DNA of 64,000 nucleotides from Streptomyces sp. CCM_MD2014 (GTDB lineage: Bacteria; Actinomycetota; Actinomycetes; Streptomycetales; Streptomycetaceae): positions 1,302,001-1,366,000 of the forward strand of contig NZ_CP009754.1 of assembly GCF_000772045.1 (NCBI RefSeq), written 5' to 3'. Of the stretch, positions 23,164 to 32,438 are shown piece after piece. The translations under genes and the position numbers were made by a program. Under the pieces are notes generated by a model, which was not told the DNA's origin, made no database searches, and was given only the letters and a program-made list of their open reading frames with translations. Position 1 is the first letter of the stretch. Every line of letters starts with the position of its first letter.

Positions 23164-26085
23164 ATGCACCCCGGACACAGACACAGACGCCGCACCGCGC
23201 GGCGCTGGTGGACCGCCGCGCTGGCGGCCCTCGCACTCCCCCTCACCATGCTGGGCACGGCCTCGACTCCCGCCCAGGCGGCCGCGCTCCAGTGCAGCGT
23301 GGACTACAAGACCAACGACTGGGGCTCCGGCTTCACCGCCGAGCTGACGCTGACCAACCGGGGCTCCGACGCCATCGACGGCTGGACCCTGACGTACTCG
23401 TACGCGGGCAACCAGAAGCTCACCAACGGCTGGAACGGCACCTGGTCCCAGTCCGGCCAGAACGTCACCGTGAAGAACGCGTCGTACAACGCGCGGATCG
23501 CCGCCGGGGCCGCCGTCTCCACCGGCGGGCAGTTCACGTACAGCGGCGGCAACGCCGCGCCGACGGACTTCGCGGTCAACGGCACCTCCTGCGCGGGCGC
23601 CCACCAGCCGCCGATCACCGTGCTGACCAGCCCGGAGGCGGGAGCGGTGTACTCGCAGGGCGAGGCGGTCCCGCTGGCCGCCACGTCGGCCGCGGCCGAC
23701 GGCGCCACGATCAGCAAGGTGGAGTTCTACGACGACACCACCCTGCTGGGCACCGACACGAGTTCGCCCTACACGTACTCGGCCACTGGCTTGACCGTGG
23801 GCAGTCATTCCCTGGTGGCGAAGGCCTACGACAGCATGGGTGCCTCCGCGGACTCGACCCCGGTCGGCATCACGGTCGCCTCGGGACCGACCGTGGTCGC
23901 CTCGCCGAGCCAACTGGGCATCAAGCAGGGCGAGTCGGGGACCTACGAGGTCAAGCTGTCGAAGCAGCCGGCCGCGAACGTGACCGTCACGACCGCCCGC
24001 GCGAGCGGCAACACGGGCCTGACGCTCACCGGCGGCGCGAGCCTCACCTTCACCCCGTCCAACTGGGACACCGCCCAGGAGGTGACCGTCTCCGCGGACG
24101 CCTCCGGCAGCGGCTCGGCGGTCTTCGAGTCGACGGCCCCCGGCCACGGCAAGGCCTCGGTCACCGTGACCCAGCTGGCGGCGGCGAAGGACTACGACGC
24201 CCGCTTCCTGGAGCTGTACGGCAAGATCACCGATCCGGCGAACGGCTACTTCTCACCGGAGGGCATCCCGTACCACTCGGTCGAGACGCTGATCGTCGAG
24301 GCACCGGACCACGGCCACGAGACCACGTCCGAGGCGTACAGCTACCTGCTGTGGCTCCAGGCCATGTACGGCAAGGTGACCGGCGACTGGGAGAAGTTCA
24401 ACAATGCCTGGGAGATCATGGAGACGTACATGATCCCCACCCACGCCGACCAGCCGACCAACTCGTCCTACAACGCCTCGAAGCCGGCGACCTACGCGCC
24501 CGAGCTGGACACGCCGAACGAGTACCCGGCGCCGCTGGACGGCACCGTGCCGGTGGGCTCGGACCCGATCGCCGGTGAGCTGAAGTCCGCGTACGGCACG
24601 GACGACGTCTACGGCATGCACTGGCTCCAGGACGTCGACAACACCTACGGCTACGGCAACTCGCCCGGCAAGTGCGAGGCGGGACCCTCCGACACCGGCC
24701 CGTCGTACATCAACACCTTCCAGCGCGGCGTGCAGGAGTCGGTGTGGGAGACGGTGCCGCAGCCGACCTGCGACGCCTTCAAGTACGGCGGGAAGAACGG
24801 CTATCTGGACCTGTTCACCGGTGACTCCTCCTACGCCAAGCAGTGGAAGTTCACCAACGCCCCGGACGCCGACGCACGCGCCGTACAGGCCGCGTACTGG
24901 GCGGACATCTGGGCCGGTGAGCAGGGCAAGAGCGACGAGATCTCCGCGACCCTCGACAAGGCCGCGAAGATGGGCGACTACCTGCGCTACGCCATGTTCG
25001 ACAAGTACTTCAAGAAGATCGGCGACTGCGTGGGGCCGACGAGCTGCCCGGCCGGCAACGGCAAGGACTCCTCGCACTACCTGCTGTCCTGGTACTACGC
25101 CTGGGGCGGCGCGGTGGACACCTCGGCCGGCTGGGCCTGGCGCATCGGCTCCAGCCACACCCACGGCGGCTACCAGAACCCGCTGGCGGCCTACGCGCTG
25201 AGCACCGACGCCGACCTGAAGCCGAAGTCGGCGACGGGCGCGGCCGACTGGGCCAAGTCCCTCGACCGGCAGCTTGAGTTCTACCGCTGGCTGCAGTCCG
25301 ACGAGGGTGCCATCGCGGGCGGCGCGACCAACAGCTGGAAGGGCCGCTACGCGACACCGCCGGCCGGAACGCCGACCTTCTACGGCATGTACTACGACGA
25401 AGCGCCGGTGTACCACGACCCGCCGTCCAACCAGTGGTTCGGCTTCCAGGCGTGGTCCATGGAGCGGGTCGCCGAGTACTACCAGCAGAGCGGCGACGCC
25501 GACGCCAAGGCGGTCCTGGACAAGTGGGTCGACTGGGCGCTGTCGGAGACGACGGTCAACCCGGACGGCACCTTCCGGATCCCGTCGACGCTCGAGTGGT
25601 CGGGCCAGCCCGACACCTGGAACGCCGCGTCCCCGGGTGACAACGGCGACCTGCACGTCACGGTCGCGGACTACACCAACGACGTCGGTGTGGCGGCGGC
25701 GTACGCCAAGACCCTGACGTACTACGCCGACCGCTCGGGCGACACCGAGGCGGCCTCGACCGCCAAGGCGCTGCTCGACGGCATGTGGGAGAACAACCAG
25801 GACGCGCTCGGCATCGCCGTCCCGGAGACCCGCGCCGACTACAACCGCTTCGACGACGGTGTCTACGTCCCGAGCGGCTGGAGCGGCACCATGCCGAACG
25901 GCGACACGATCGACGCGTCGTCGACCTTCGCCTCGATCCGCTCCTTCTACCAGGACGACCCTGCCTGGTCGAAGATCGAGAGCTACCTCCAGGGCGGTGC
26001 CGCGCCCACGTTCACGTACCACCGGTTCTGGGCCCAGGCGGACATAGCCCTCGCCATGGGTTCCTACGCGGAGCTACTGGAATAG
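23164..26085 (+). CDS. Secreted GH48 exocellulase with CBM2 and Ig-like domains
   Basis: 973 residues. An Arg-rich signal peptide ([19 protein letters not shown]) is followed by CBM2 (about 40-145, [17 protein letters not shown] to NGTSCAGA), one Ig-like module (about 150-240, [20 protein letters not shown]), a second beta-rich module (about 245-340) and the GH48 catalytic domain from about 345. The catalytic acid region is [20 protein letters not shown]; other blocks include [19 protein letters not shown] and [18 protein letters not shown]48 enzymes act processively from reducing ends and synergise with GH6. The ATG at 23164 follows AAGGAGGAACCAGCACC. Confidence 0.95.
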   Translation: MHPGHRHRRRTARRWWTAALAALALPLTMLGTASTPAQAAALQCSVDYKTNDWGSGFTAELTLTNRGSDAIDGWTLTYSYAGNQKLTNGWNGTWSQSGQNVTVKNASYNARIAAGAAVSTGGQFTYSGGNAAPTDFAVNGTSCAGAHQPPITVLTSPEAGAVYSQGEAVPLAATSAAADGATISKVEFYDDTTLLGTDTSSPYTYSATGLTVGSHSLVAKAYDSMGASADSTPVGITVASGPTVVASPSQLGIKQGESGTYEVKLSKQPAANVTVTTARASGNTGLTLTGGASLTFTPSNWDTAQEVTVSADASGSGSAVFESTAPGHGKASVTVTQLAAAKDYDARFLELYGKITDPANGYFSPEGIPYHSVETLIVEAPDHGHETTSEAYSYLLWLQAMYGKVTGDWEKFNNAWEIMETYMIPTHADQPTNSSYNASKPATYAPELDTPNEYPAPLDGTVPVGSDPIAGELKSAYGTDDVYGMHWLQDVDNTYGYGNSPGKCEAGPSDTGPSYINTFQRGVQESVWETVPQPTCDAFKYGGKNGYLDLFTGDSSYAKQWKFTNAPDADARAVQAAYWADIWAGEQGKSDEISATLDKAAKMGDYLRYAMFDKYFKKIGDCVGPTSCPAGNGKDSSHYLLSWYYAWGGAVDTSAGWAWRIGSSHTHGGYQNPLAAYALSTDADLKPKSATGAADWAKSLDRQLEFYRWLQSDEGAIAGGATNSWKGRYATPPAGTPTFYGMYYDEAPVYHDPPSNQWFGFQAWSMERVAEYYQQSGDADAKAVLDKWVDWALSETTVNPDGTFRIPSTLEWSGQPDTWNAASPGDNGDLHVTVADYTNDVGVAAAYAKTLTYYADRSGDTEAASTAKALLDGMWENNQDALGIAVPETRADYNRFDDGVYVPSGWSGTMPNGDTIDASSTFASIRSFYQDDPAWSKIESYLQGGAAPTFTYHRFWAQADIALAMGSYAELLE

Positions 26086-26086
26086 C

Positions 26087-26108
26087 CCCCGCGGGGCGCT
26101 CCGCGGGG
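26087..26108 (+). terminator. Hairpin directly after GH48
   Basis: CCCCGCGG (26087-26094) and CCGCGGGG (26101-26108), with a six-base loop, starting one base after the stop codon. It is short but perfect. It may be a weak terminator or a 3' RNA stabiliser, since GH74 follows on the same strand. Confidence 0.55.
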
Positions 26109-26109
26109 T

Positions 26110-26126
26110 GGCGGTTCGATTCCGCC
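26110..26126 (+). other. tRNA T-arm-like hairpin without a tRNA body
   Basis: GGCGG-TTCGATT-CCGCC: a 5-bp stem and a 7-base loop with the T-loop sequence, followed by GCACTCC. No matching acceptor 5' strand (GGAGTGC), anticodon arm or D arm precedes it. It could be a trace of a tRNA 3' end, as left at attachment sites, or chance. Confidence 0.25.
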
Positions 26127-26191
26127 GCACTCCTTCGGGGCGCCTGACAGCTCCGCGTAATCGGTCTCGTCACCGGACGACGGGACCAACC

Positions 26192-26230
26192 GACCGGGCG
26201 GCCCCTGCCCACACCTGGGGCCGCCCGGTC
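26192..26230 (+). terminator. Strong hairpin in the GH48-GH74 spacer
   Basis: 14-bp perfect arms GACCGGGCGGCCCC (26192-26205) and GGGGCCGCCCGGTC (26217-26230), with an 11-base loop. It ends 42 bases before the GH74 GTG, so it either ends GH48 transcription just before the GH74 start or attenuates readthrough into GH74. Confidence 0.65.
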
Positions 26231-26272
26231 CTCGCATGTGTTCTGTTCCCGACGAGAGGACGGTTCCCCACC

Positions 26273-28936
26273 GTGCGAAGAACCCGGACACTCACCGTGC
26301 TGCTGGCCCTCGCGGCCGGTCTGCCGGCGGGCAGCCCGCCCACGGCGCTGGCCGCCGAGCCGGTGCCGCGGGCGGCCCTCGCCGCCGACAGCTACACCTG
26401 GCAGAACGCCCGCATCGACGGCGGCGGTTTCGTCCCCGGCATCGTCTTCAACCGCGCCGAGAAGGACCTGGCCTACGCCCGTACCGACATCGGCGGCGCC
26501 TACCGCTGGCAGGAGTCCTCCCACACCTGGACGCCGCTGCTCGACCACGTCGGCTGGGACGACTGGGGTCACACGGGCGTGGTCAGTGTCGCCTCCGACT
26601 CCGTGGACCCGGACCGGGTGTACGCGGCGGTCGGCACGTACACCAACGACTGGGACCCGACGAACGGCGCGGTGCTGCGCTCCGGGGACCGGGGCGCGAC
26701 CTGGGAGAAGACAGACCTGCCGTTCAAGCTGGGCGGCAACATGCCCGGCCGCGGGATGGGCGAGCGCCTGGCCGTCGACCCGCACGACAACGACGTGCTG
26801 TACCTGGGTGCCCCCAGCGGCCACGGCCTGTGGCGGTCCACCGACGCGGGCGTCACCTGGTCCGAGGTGACGGCGTTCCCGAACCCCGGGAACTACGCGC
26901 AGGACCCGGGCGACACGTCCGGCTACGCCTCCGACAACCAGGGCATCACCTGGGTCACGTTCGACGAGTCGACGGGCAGCGCGGGTACGGCCACCAAGAC
27001 GGTGTACGTCGGGGTGGCCGACAAGGAGAACGCGGTCTACCGCTCGACCGACGCGGGCGCGACGTGGGAGCGGCTCGCCGGGCAGCCCACGGGCTACTTG
27101 GCGCACAAGGGCGTCCTGGACGCCGAGAACGGCTACCTGTACCTCGCGTACAGCGACACGGGCGGTCCGTACGACGGCGGCAAGGGCCGGCTGTACCGGT
27201 ACGCGACGGCGACCGGCACCTGGACGGACGTCAGCCCGGTCGCGGAGGCGGACACGTACTTCGGCTTCAGCGGCCTGACCGTCGACCGGCAGCACCCGGG
27301 GACGGTGATGGCGACCGCGTACAGCTCGTGGTGGCCGGACACGCAGATCTTCCGCTCGACGGACAGCGGCGGCACGTGGACGCAGGCCTGGAACTACACG
27401 TCGTACCCGGAACGCGAGAACCGCTACACGATGGACGTGTCCTCGTCCCCGTGGCTCACCTGGGGTGCGAACCCGGCGCCGCCCGAGCAGACGCCGAAGC
27501 TGGGCTGGATGACGGAGGCGCTGGAGATCGACCCGTTCGACTCGGACCGGATGATGTACGGCACGGGAGCGACGATCTACGGCACGGAGGACCTCACGAA
27601 CTGGGACTCCGGCGGCAAGTTCGCCATCGAACCGATGGTGCGCGGCCTGGAGGAGACGGCGGTCAACGACCTGGTCTCTCCGCCGTCCGGTGCGCCGCTC
27701 CTCAGCGCGCTGGGTGACGTCGGCGGCTTCCGGCACACCAGCCTGACCGAGGTCCCCTCGATGATGTACACCTCGCCGAACTTCACCTCCACGACGAGCC
27801 TCGACTTCGCGGAGAAGAACCCGGACGTCGTGGTCCGGGCGGGCAACCTCGACTCGGGTCCGCACGTCGCCTTCTCGACGGACAACGGCGCCAACTGGTT
27901 CGGGGGCACAGACCCGTCGGGGGTCAGCGGCGGCGGCACGGTCGCGGCGGGTGCGGACGGCAGCCGCTTCGTGTGGAGTCCGGACGGCGCGGGCGTCCAG
28001 TACACGACGGGCTTCGGCACCGCGTGGCAGGCGTCGGCCGGCATCCCGGCGGGCGCGATCGTCGAGTCCGACCGGGTGGACCCCGCGACCTTCTACGGTT
28101 TCAAGTCCGGGCGGTTCTACGTCAGTACGGACGGCGGCGCGACCTTCACCGCCTCGGCGGCGACCGGCCTGCCCACCGGCGACAGCGTCCGCTTCAAGGC
28201 ACTGCCGGGCGGGGAGGGCGACGTCTGGCTGGCCGGCGGTGCGGCGGACGGCCCGTACGGTCTGTGGCACTCGACGGACGGCGGCGCGAGCTTCACCAAG
28301 CTGGCGAACGTCGACGCGGCGGACACCGTCGGTTTCGGCAAGGCGGCCCCGGGCGCCTCCTACCAGACCCTGTTCACCAGCGCGGAGATCGGCGGCGTGC
28401 GCGGCATCTTCCGCTCCACGGACGAGGGCGCGACCTGGACCCGCGTCAACGACGACGCCCACCAGTGGGGATGGACCGGCGCCGCCATCACCGGCGACCC
28501 GCGGGTCTACGGCCGGGTGTACGTGGCGACCAACGGCCGGGGCATCGTCTACGGCGACACGGCAGGGGGAGACGGCGGCACCGATCCGGGCCCGGGCCCC
28601 GACCCGACGCCCACCGGAGCCTGCGAGGTGGAGTACACGGTCACCAACCAGTGGTCGGGCGGCTTCCAGGCGGACGTCCTGCTCACCAACACCGGCACGT
28701 CGGCCTGGAACGGCTGGTCCCTCGGCTGGACGTTCCCCGGCGACCAGAGGGTGACCCAGATGTGGAACGCCGAGCACACCCGGTCCGGTACGACGGTGAC
28801 GGCGAAGAACGTCGCCTGGAACGCCGGCGTGGCACCCGGCGCCTCGGTGAGCTTCGGGTTCACGGGGAGCTGGTCGGGAACCAACGCGGAACCGTCCTCG
28901 TTCGCGCTGGGCGACCGGGTCTGCGGACGGACGTGA
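26273..28936 (+). CDS. Secreted GH74 xyloglucanase with C-terminal CBM2
   Basis: 887 residues from the GTG at 26273 (VRRTRTLTVLLALAAGLPAG), with a signal peptide to about residue 30. The catalytic part is two seven-bladed propellers with repeated BNR-type motifs (for example STDAGVTWSEV, STDSGGTWTQAW, STDEGATWTRV) and the family opening WQNARIDGGGFVPGIVFN. The catalytic Asp is expected in ARTDIGGAYRW and a second in the middle of the protein. A GTDPGPGPDPTPTG linker precedes CBM2 (ACEVEYTVTNQWSGGFQ to DRVCGRT). GH74 enzymes cut xyloglucan. No CebR box is visible before it; it may depend on readthrough from GH48. Confidence 0.93.
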   Translation: MRRTRTLTVLLALAAGLPAGSPPTALAAEPVPRAALAADSYTWQNARIDGGGFVPGIVFNRAEKDLAYARTDIGGAYRWQESSHTWTPLLDHVGWDDWGHTGVVSVASDSVDPDRVYAAVGTYTNDWDPTNGAVLRSGDRGATWEKTDLPFKLGGNMPGRGMGERLAVDPHDNDVLYLGAPSGHGLWRSTDAGVTWSEVTAFPNPGNYAQDPGDTSGYASDNQGITWVTFDESTGSAGTATKTVYVGVADKENAVYRSTDAGATWERLAGQPTGYLAHKGVLDAENGYLYLAYSDTGGPYDGGKGRLYRYATATGTWTDVSPVAEADTYFGFSGLTVDRQHPGTVMATAYSSWWPDTQIFRSTDSGGTWTQAWNYTSYPERENRYTMDVSSSPWLTWGANPAPPEQTPKLGWMTEALEIDPFDSDRMMYGTGATIYGTEDLTNWDSGGKFAIEPMVRGLEETAVNDLVSPPSGAPLLSALGDVGGFRHTSLTEVPSMMYTSPNFTSTTSLDFAEKNPDVVVRAGNLDSGPHVAFSTDNGANWFGGTDPSGVSGGGTVAAGADGSRFVWSPDGAGVQYTTGFGTAWQASAGIPAGAIVESDRVDPATFYGFKSGRFYVSTDGGATFTASAATGLPTGDSVRFKALPGGEGDVWLAGGAADGPYGLWHSTDGGASFTKLANVDAADTVGFGKAAPGASYQTLFTSAEIGGVRGIFRSTDEGATWTRVNDDAHQWGWTGAAITGDPRVYGRVYVATNGRGIVYGDTAGGDGGTDPGPGPDPTPTGACEVEYTVTNQWSGGFQADVLLTNTGTSAWNGWSLGWTFPGDQRVTQMWNAEHTRSGTTVTAKNVAWNAGVAPGASVSFGFTGSWSGTNAEPSSFALGDRVCGRT

Positions 28937-28940
28937 ACGT

Positions 28941-28974
28941 CCGGGAGGGCGCGTCCGGTGGCGCGCCCTCCCGG
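28941..28974 (+). terminator. Terminator of GH74
   Basis: CCGGGAGGGCGCG (28941-28953) and CGCGCCCTCCCGG (28962-28974), 13-bp perfect arms with an eight-base loop, starting four bases after the stop. Confidence 0.85.
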
Positions 28975-29073
28975 CGCCGTGACCAGTGCGCCCGTTTCGC
29001 GCCCTTGTGGCGCTGCTGCGCTTCTTCGACCGTTGTGTCAGTGGGAGTGGTCGGCGAGGACAGGGGGCGTCGC

Positions 29074-29319
29074 ATGGCGCGAACGTGGGAGGGTCCGGCA
29101 GGGCGGCTGCTGCTCGGGCTGGCGGTGCTGCTGGACCGGACGGTCACGGGCAAGGCCGCGAAGAGGCGGCTCCACCACTGCCGGGACGCCGCTCTGCGCG
29201 CCGCGTACCGGCGGGGCGTACCGGTGGAGGTGCTCGCCTCCCGGACGCGGCTGACGCAGAGGTGGGTCAGGACGGTGGTCACCGGCGGGAAGCCCCCGCC
29301 GGTGGACGAGGCCGCGTGA
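29074..29319 (+). CDS. Small basic protein with a helix-turn-helix-like C-terminal half
   Basis: 81 residues from ATG 29074 with a GGGGG run upstream. The second half reads AAYRRGVPVEVLASRTRLTQ then RWVRTVVTGG, which has the spacing of a bacterial HTH (helix, VPVEVLASRTRLT turn, recognition helix). The first half, GRLLLGLAVLLDRTVTGKAA, is helical. I do not recognise a named family. It lies between the GH74 terminator and the convergent lyase, with only three bases to the lyase stop. A DNA-binding role is an inference. Confidence 0.6.
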   Translation: MARTWEGPAGRLLLGLAVLLDRTVTGKAAKRRLHHCRDAALRAAYRRGVPVEVLASRTRLTQRWVRTVVTGGKPPPVDEAA

Positions 29320-29322
29320 GGG

Positions 29323-31209
29323 TCAGGGCGTGTAGACGGACGGGCGCGGAGCCGTCGGCATGCCGGCGCCCAGGAAGAAGCTCGGGTGCGGGGGCTGGTT
29401 GTAGGCCGTGTTCTGCCAGGCCAGGGCCGTGCGGTACTGGGTGTCGTGGAGGAGGGTCGTGATGCGGGTGTCCGTGTCGTAGGGGGTGGCGTAGATGCGC
29501 AGGGCCGTGTTGTCCGACGTGCGCCAGACGACCTCCTCGCGCCAGTCGCCGAGGATGTCTCCGGCGAGGACCGGGGTGGCCTTGGTGCCGTTGTTCGACG
29601 CGACGCCGGAGCCGGTGAGCAGGCGGGTGTCGCCGGACGTGCCGTACTTGTCGATGCGGGTGCCGTCGAGGAGTTCGCGGACGGTGTCGCCGTCCCACCA
29701 GGACAGGAAGTTGGTGCTGGAGGGCTTGCGGCCGTTCACCACCGTGCCCTCGGGGTTGCGGATGCCGCTCTCGGCGGACGACCAGGACTCGGCGCCCGCG
29801 CTGCCCGCCCAGATGTCACCGGAGACGCCGCGTCCGTTGTCTCCGCTCGCGCCGGTGGACCAGAGGATCCGGCCGGTGCGCGCGTCGGCCATCCACGACG
29901 AGGGCTTGGAGCCGTCCTCGTCGACCTTGAACTCCTCCAGCCCCGCCCGGGACGGGTCGAGGTCACCGACGTGCATGGCGTCGCCGTGGCCGTTCCTCGT
30001 GGTCCACAGGGTATAGCCGTTGTCGTCGACGGCCATCGCGCCGTAGACGATCTCGTCCCTGCCGTCGCCGTCGACGTCCGCGACGGAGAGCTGGTGGTTG
30101 CCCTGGCCGTCGTAGCCCTTGCCGCTGTTGGTGGAGGAGTTGGTGTCGAAGGTCCAGCGGCGGGTGAACCGGCCGTCCCGCCAGTCCCAGGCCGCGATCA
30201 CCGTGCGCGTGTAGTATCCGCGCGCCATGATCACGGAGGGGCGGGAGCCGTCCAGGTACGCCGTGCCGGCCAGGAAGCGGTCGACGCGGTTGCCGTAGGA
30301 GTCGCCCCAGGAGGAGACCGAGCCGCGGGCCGGGACGTAGTCGACGGTGCCCATGGCCCTGCCGGTCCGGCCGTTGAACATGGTGAGGTACTCGGGGCCC
30401 GACAGCACGTAGCCGCTGGAGTTGCGGTGGTCGGCGGAGGAGCTGCCGATGACCGAGCCGGTGCCGTCCCTGGTGCCGTCGGCGGTCTTCATGGCGACCT
30501 CCGCCTGGCCGTCGCCGTCGTAGTCGTACACCTGGAACTGCGTGTAGTGGGCGCCGGAGCGGATGTTGCGGCCCAGGTCGACGCGCCACAGGCGGGTGCC
30601 GTCGAGGCGTATGCCGTCGACGATCGTGTTGCCGGTGTAGCCGGACTGGGAGTTGTCCTTGGCGTTGGTCGGCTGCCACTTGAGGACGATGTCGAGGGCG
30701 CCGTCGCCGTCGAGGTCGCCGACGGAGGCGTCGTTGGCCTCGTAGGTGTAGGAGACGCCGTCGGGGGTGGTGCCGCCGGCCGGCGGGCTGATCGGTACGT
30801 CCTTGTACCCGGCGCGGAACTGGATCGCGTGCACGGAGTCGCCCTGCTCGGTGCCGTTCACGACCGCGCGGACCGTGTAGTCGGCGTGGGAGGGGGCGCC
30901 GGAGTGGAAGTAGGTGGTGGAGCCCGTGATGGGGCTGGAGTTGACCTTCGTGCCGGCCCGGTAGACGTTGAACGCGACGTTGTCCGGGTCGGTGCCCAGC
31001 CAGCGCCAGCCGACCAGGTTGCCGTCGCCGGTGTGGACGCTGACGACGCCCCGGTCCAGGGCCTCCACCTGGCGCGCGGTGGCGGCCTCGGCGGTGTCGG
31101 GGGCCAGGGTGGTCAGGCCGGCGCCGAGGAGCCCGGCGGCGGTGAGGGCCGCGGCCGGGGCGAGGCGGCGTCTGCGGTGCGTGCGGGGGCGGGTGTGGGG
31201 GTGCCTCAC
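29323..31209 (-). CDS. Secreted PL11 rhamnogalacturonan lyase
   Basis: 628 residues. It starts with GTG at 31209 behind AGGAGG. The signal peptide spans about 1-42 (RRRLAPAAALTAAGLLGAGL then APDTAEA). The mature protein opens RQVEALDRGVVSVHTGDG and VGWRWLGTDPDNVAFNVYR, the PL11 N-terminal module. Many calcium-type loops of an eight-bladed propeller follow (DLDGDGALDIVLK, DYDGDGQAEVAMK, DVDGDGRDEIVYG). It ends QPPHPSFFLGAGM, a PL11 hallmark. It cleaves the rhamnogalacturonan I backbone by beta-elimination. No carbohydrate-binding module is present. It fits with the adjacent cellulase and xyloglucanase genes as plant cell wall degradation. Confidence 0.93.
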   Translation of the reverse strand: MRHPHTRPRTHRRRRLAPAAALTAAGLLGAGLTTLAPDTAEAATARQVEALDRGVVSVHTGDGNLVGWRWLGTDPDNVAFNVYRAGTKVNSSPITGSTTYFHSGAPSHADYTVRAVVNGTEQGDSVHAIQFRAGYKDVPISPPAGGTTPDGVSYTYEANDASVGDLDGDGALDIVLKWQPTNAKDNSQSGYTGNTIVDGIRLDGTRLWRVDLGRNIRSGAHYTQFQVYDYDGDGQAEVAMKTADGTRDGTGSVIGSSSADHRNSSGYVLSGPEYLTMFNGRTGRAMGTVDYVPARGSVSSWGDSYGNRVDRFLAGTAYLDGSRPSVIMARGYYTRTVIAAWDWRDGRFTRRWTFDTNSSTNSGKGYDGQGNHQLSVADVDGDGRDEIVYGAMAVDDNGYTLWTTRNGHGDAMHVGDLDPSRAGLEEFKVDEDGSKPSSWMADARTGRILWSTGASGDNGRGVSGDIWAGSAGAESWSSAESGIRNPEGTVVNGRKPSSTNFLSWWDGDTVRELLDGTRIDKYGTSGDTRLLTGSGVASNNGTKATPVLAGDILGDWREEVVWRTSDNTALRIYATPYDTDTRITTLLHDTQYRTALAWQNTAYNQPPHPSFFLGAGMPTAPRPSVYTP

Positions 31210-31285
31210 GGGACGAACCTCCTGGAGGGCGGATGGATTCCGCCTCCCAGTCGCCGCCCGGGGCCGCCGGGTTGCCGCCCTCGCT

Positions 31286-32026
31286 CTACGGCTTCCGGAA
31301 CGCGGCGAGCGTGAAAACCGGGTCGGGCCGGGGCCGGTCCTGGTCCGGCAGGGCGGCCAGCCGCGCGGCGAACTCCTCCGCGAGCGGCTCGCCCGGCGGC
31401 AGCGTGACGAACCAGCCGCGCCGCAGGTCCGCCACCGTCCGGCGGGGGCTGCGGCCCTGGCCGTGGCCGGTGAAGCGGGCCGTGCCCGCGGGGAGCAGGC
31501 CGTGCTCGCGGGCGTACTCCTCGACCAGGTGGGCGGCGTCGTGCGCGGTGCTGGGCGGGCGGGCGGCGAGCACGGCGTCGATGTCGCTGCCCACGTTGTG
31601 CGAGGCGCCTTTGTCCACCGTGGTCACGTACACCCCGCCGGGCCGCAGCACGCGGGCGCACTCGCCGACGATCGCCCGCGCGTTGTGGGCGCCGCCCGCG
31701 AGGTGCAGCAGCCACACGCTGGTGACGGCGTCGAACTTCCCGCCCGCGAAGGGCAGTCGGCGGCTGTCGGCGAGCGCGACGGCCCCGGGCAGCCGGGCGT
31801 CGGCACGGCGGGCCATGGCGGGGACGAGGTCGACGCCGGTCACCCGGAGGCCGTCGCGTCCGGCCGCGATCCGCCGGGTGACGATGCCGGTGCCGCACCC
31901 CACGTCGAGCAGGCGGCGGGCCTGCCGCGGCACCAGGCTCAGTACGGCACGCGCGGCCGCGGCGGCCCGGGGCTCGCCGCCGCGGGACTCGTCGTACCGC
32001 TCCGCTTCCTTGTCGTAGTCGAGCAC
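31286..32026 (-). CDS. Class I SAM-dependent methyltransferase
   Basis: 246 residues from GTG 32026 (MLDYDKEAERYDESRGGEPR). Motif I is LLDVGCGTGIVTRRIAAG, then TGVDLVPAMARRA, SRRLPFAGGKFDAVTSVWLLHLAGG and ARVLRPGGVYVTT, all standard for the Methyltransf_11 type. The 3' half has no recognisable substrate domain. It follows the pterin dehydratase gene by four bases on the same strand and is probably cotranscribed with it. The substrate is unknown. Confidence 0.85.
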   Translation of the reverse strand: MLDYDKEAERYDESRGGEPRAAAAARAVLSLVPRQARRLLDVGCGTGIVTRRIAAGRDGLRVTGVDLVPAMARRADARLPGAVALADSRRLPFAGGKFDAVTSVWLLHLAGGAHNARAIVGECARVLRPGGVYVTTVDKGASHNVGSDIDAVLAARPPSTAHDAAHLVEEYAREHGLLPAGTARFTGHGQGRSPRRTVADLRRGWFVTLPPGEPLAEEFAARLAALPDQDRPRPDPVFTLAAFRKP

Positions 32027-32030
32027 ACCG

Positions 32031-32336
32031 TCAGTGTGCCCCGTGTCCGGCGGCCAGGTCCTCCACCCTGCGGGCGAGCTCGAAGTCCTTCTCGGTGACG
32101 GCGCCGCCCGCGCTGTGGGTGTGCACGGCGAGGGCGACCGTGTTGTAGCCGAGGGTCAGGTCGGAGTGGTGGTCCAGTTCCTCCTGCACCTGCGCGACGT
32201 GGACGACCATCGCGGTCGCCGCGAAGTGGGAGCCGAGCCGGTAGGAACGCGTGAGACGGCCGGCGTCGAGCGACCAGCCGGGCAGCCCGGCCAGACGCTC
32301 CTCGACCTCCTGCGACGACAGCGGTTCGACGGGCAT
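32031..32336 (-). CDS. 4a-hydroxytetrahydrobiopterin dehydratase (pterin-4a-carbinolamine dehydratase)
   Basis: 101 residues, the normal family length. The signature EELDHHSDLTLGYNTVALAV carries the catalytic histidine pair, and THSAGGAVTEKDFELARRVE completes the motif. It dehydrates 4a-hydroxy-tetrahydrobiopterin to recycle pterin after aromatic hydroxylation; some bacterial relatives have other roles. It is first of a two-gene unit with the methyltransferase and is divergent from the XRE regulator at 32439. Confidence 0.9.
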   Translation of the reverse strand: MPVEPLSSQEVEERLAGLPGWSLDAGRLTRSYRLGSHFAATAMVVHVAQVQEELDHHSDLTLGYNTVALAVHTHSAGGAVTEKDFELARRVEDLAAGHGAH

Positions 32337-32425
32337 GTGCTGCGCTCCTTCGCTGGTGGTGCTCGACGGACGGATCGGCTCCAGCGTGCCACAGCGCGGC
32401 CGCTCCGGCGCGGCCCGGCGTCGAC

Positions 32426-32431
32426 TAACGT
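32426..32431 (+). promoter_or_regulatory. -10 element of a probably leaderless xre transcript
   Basis: TAACGT is seven bases before the ATG at 32439 with no ribosome binding site between. This is the leaderless layout. No clear -35 is visible. Confidence 0.4.
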
Positions 32432-32438
32432 GCTGTGC

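Noticed and set aside
26110..26133. A tRNA gene at the T-arm-like hairpin
   Set aside because: No D arm, anticodon arm or matching 5' acceptor strand lies within 90 bases upstream.
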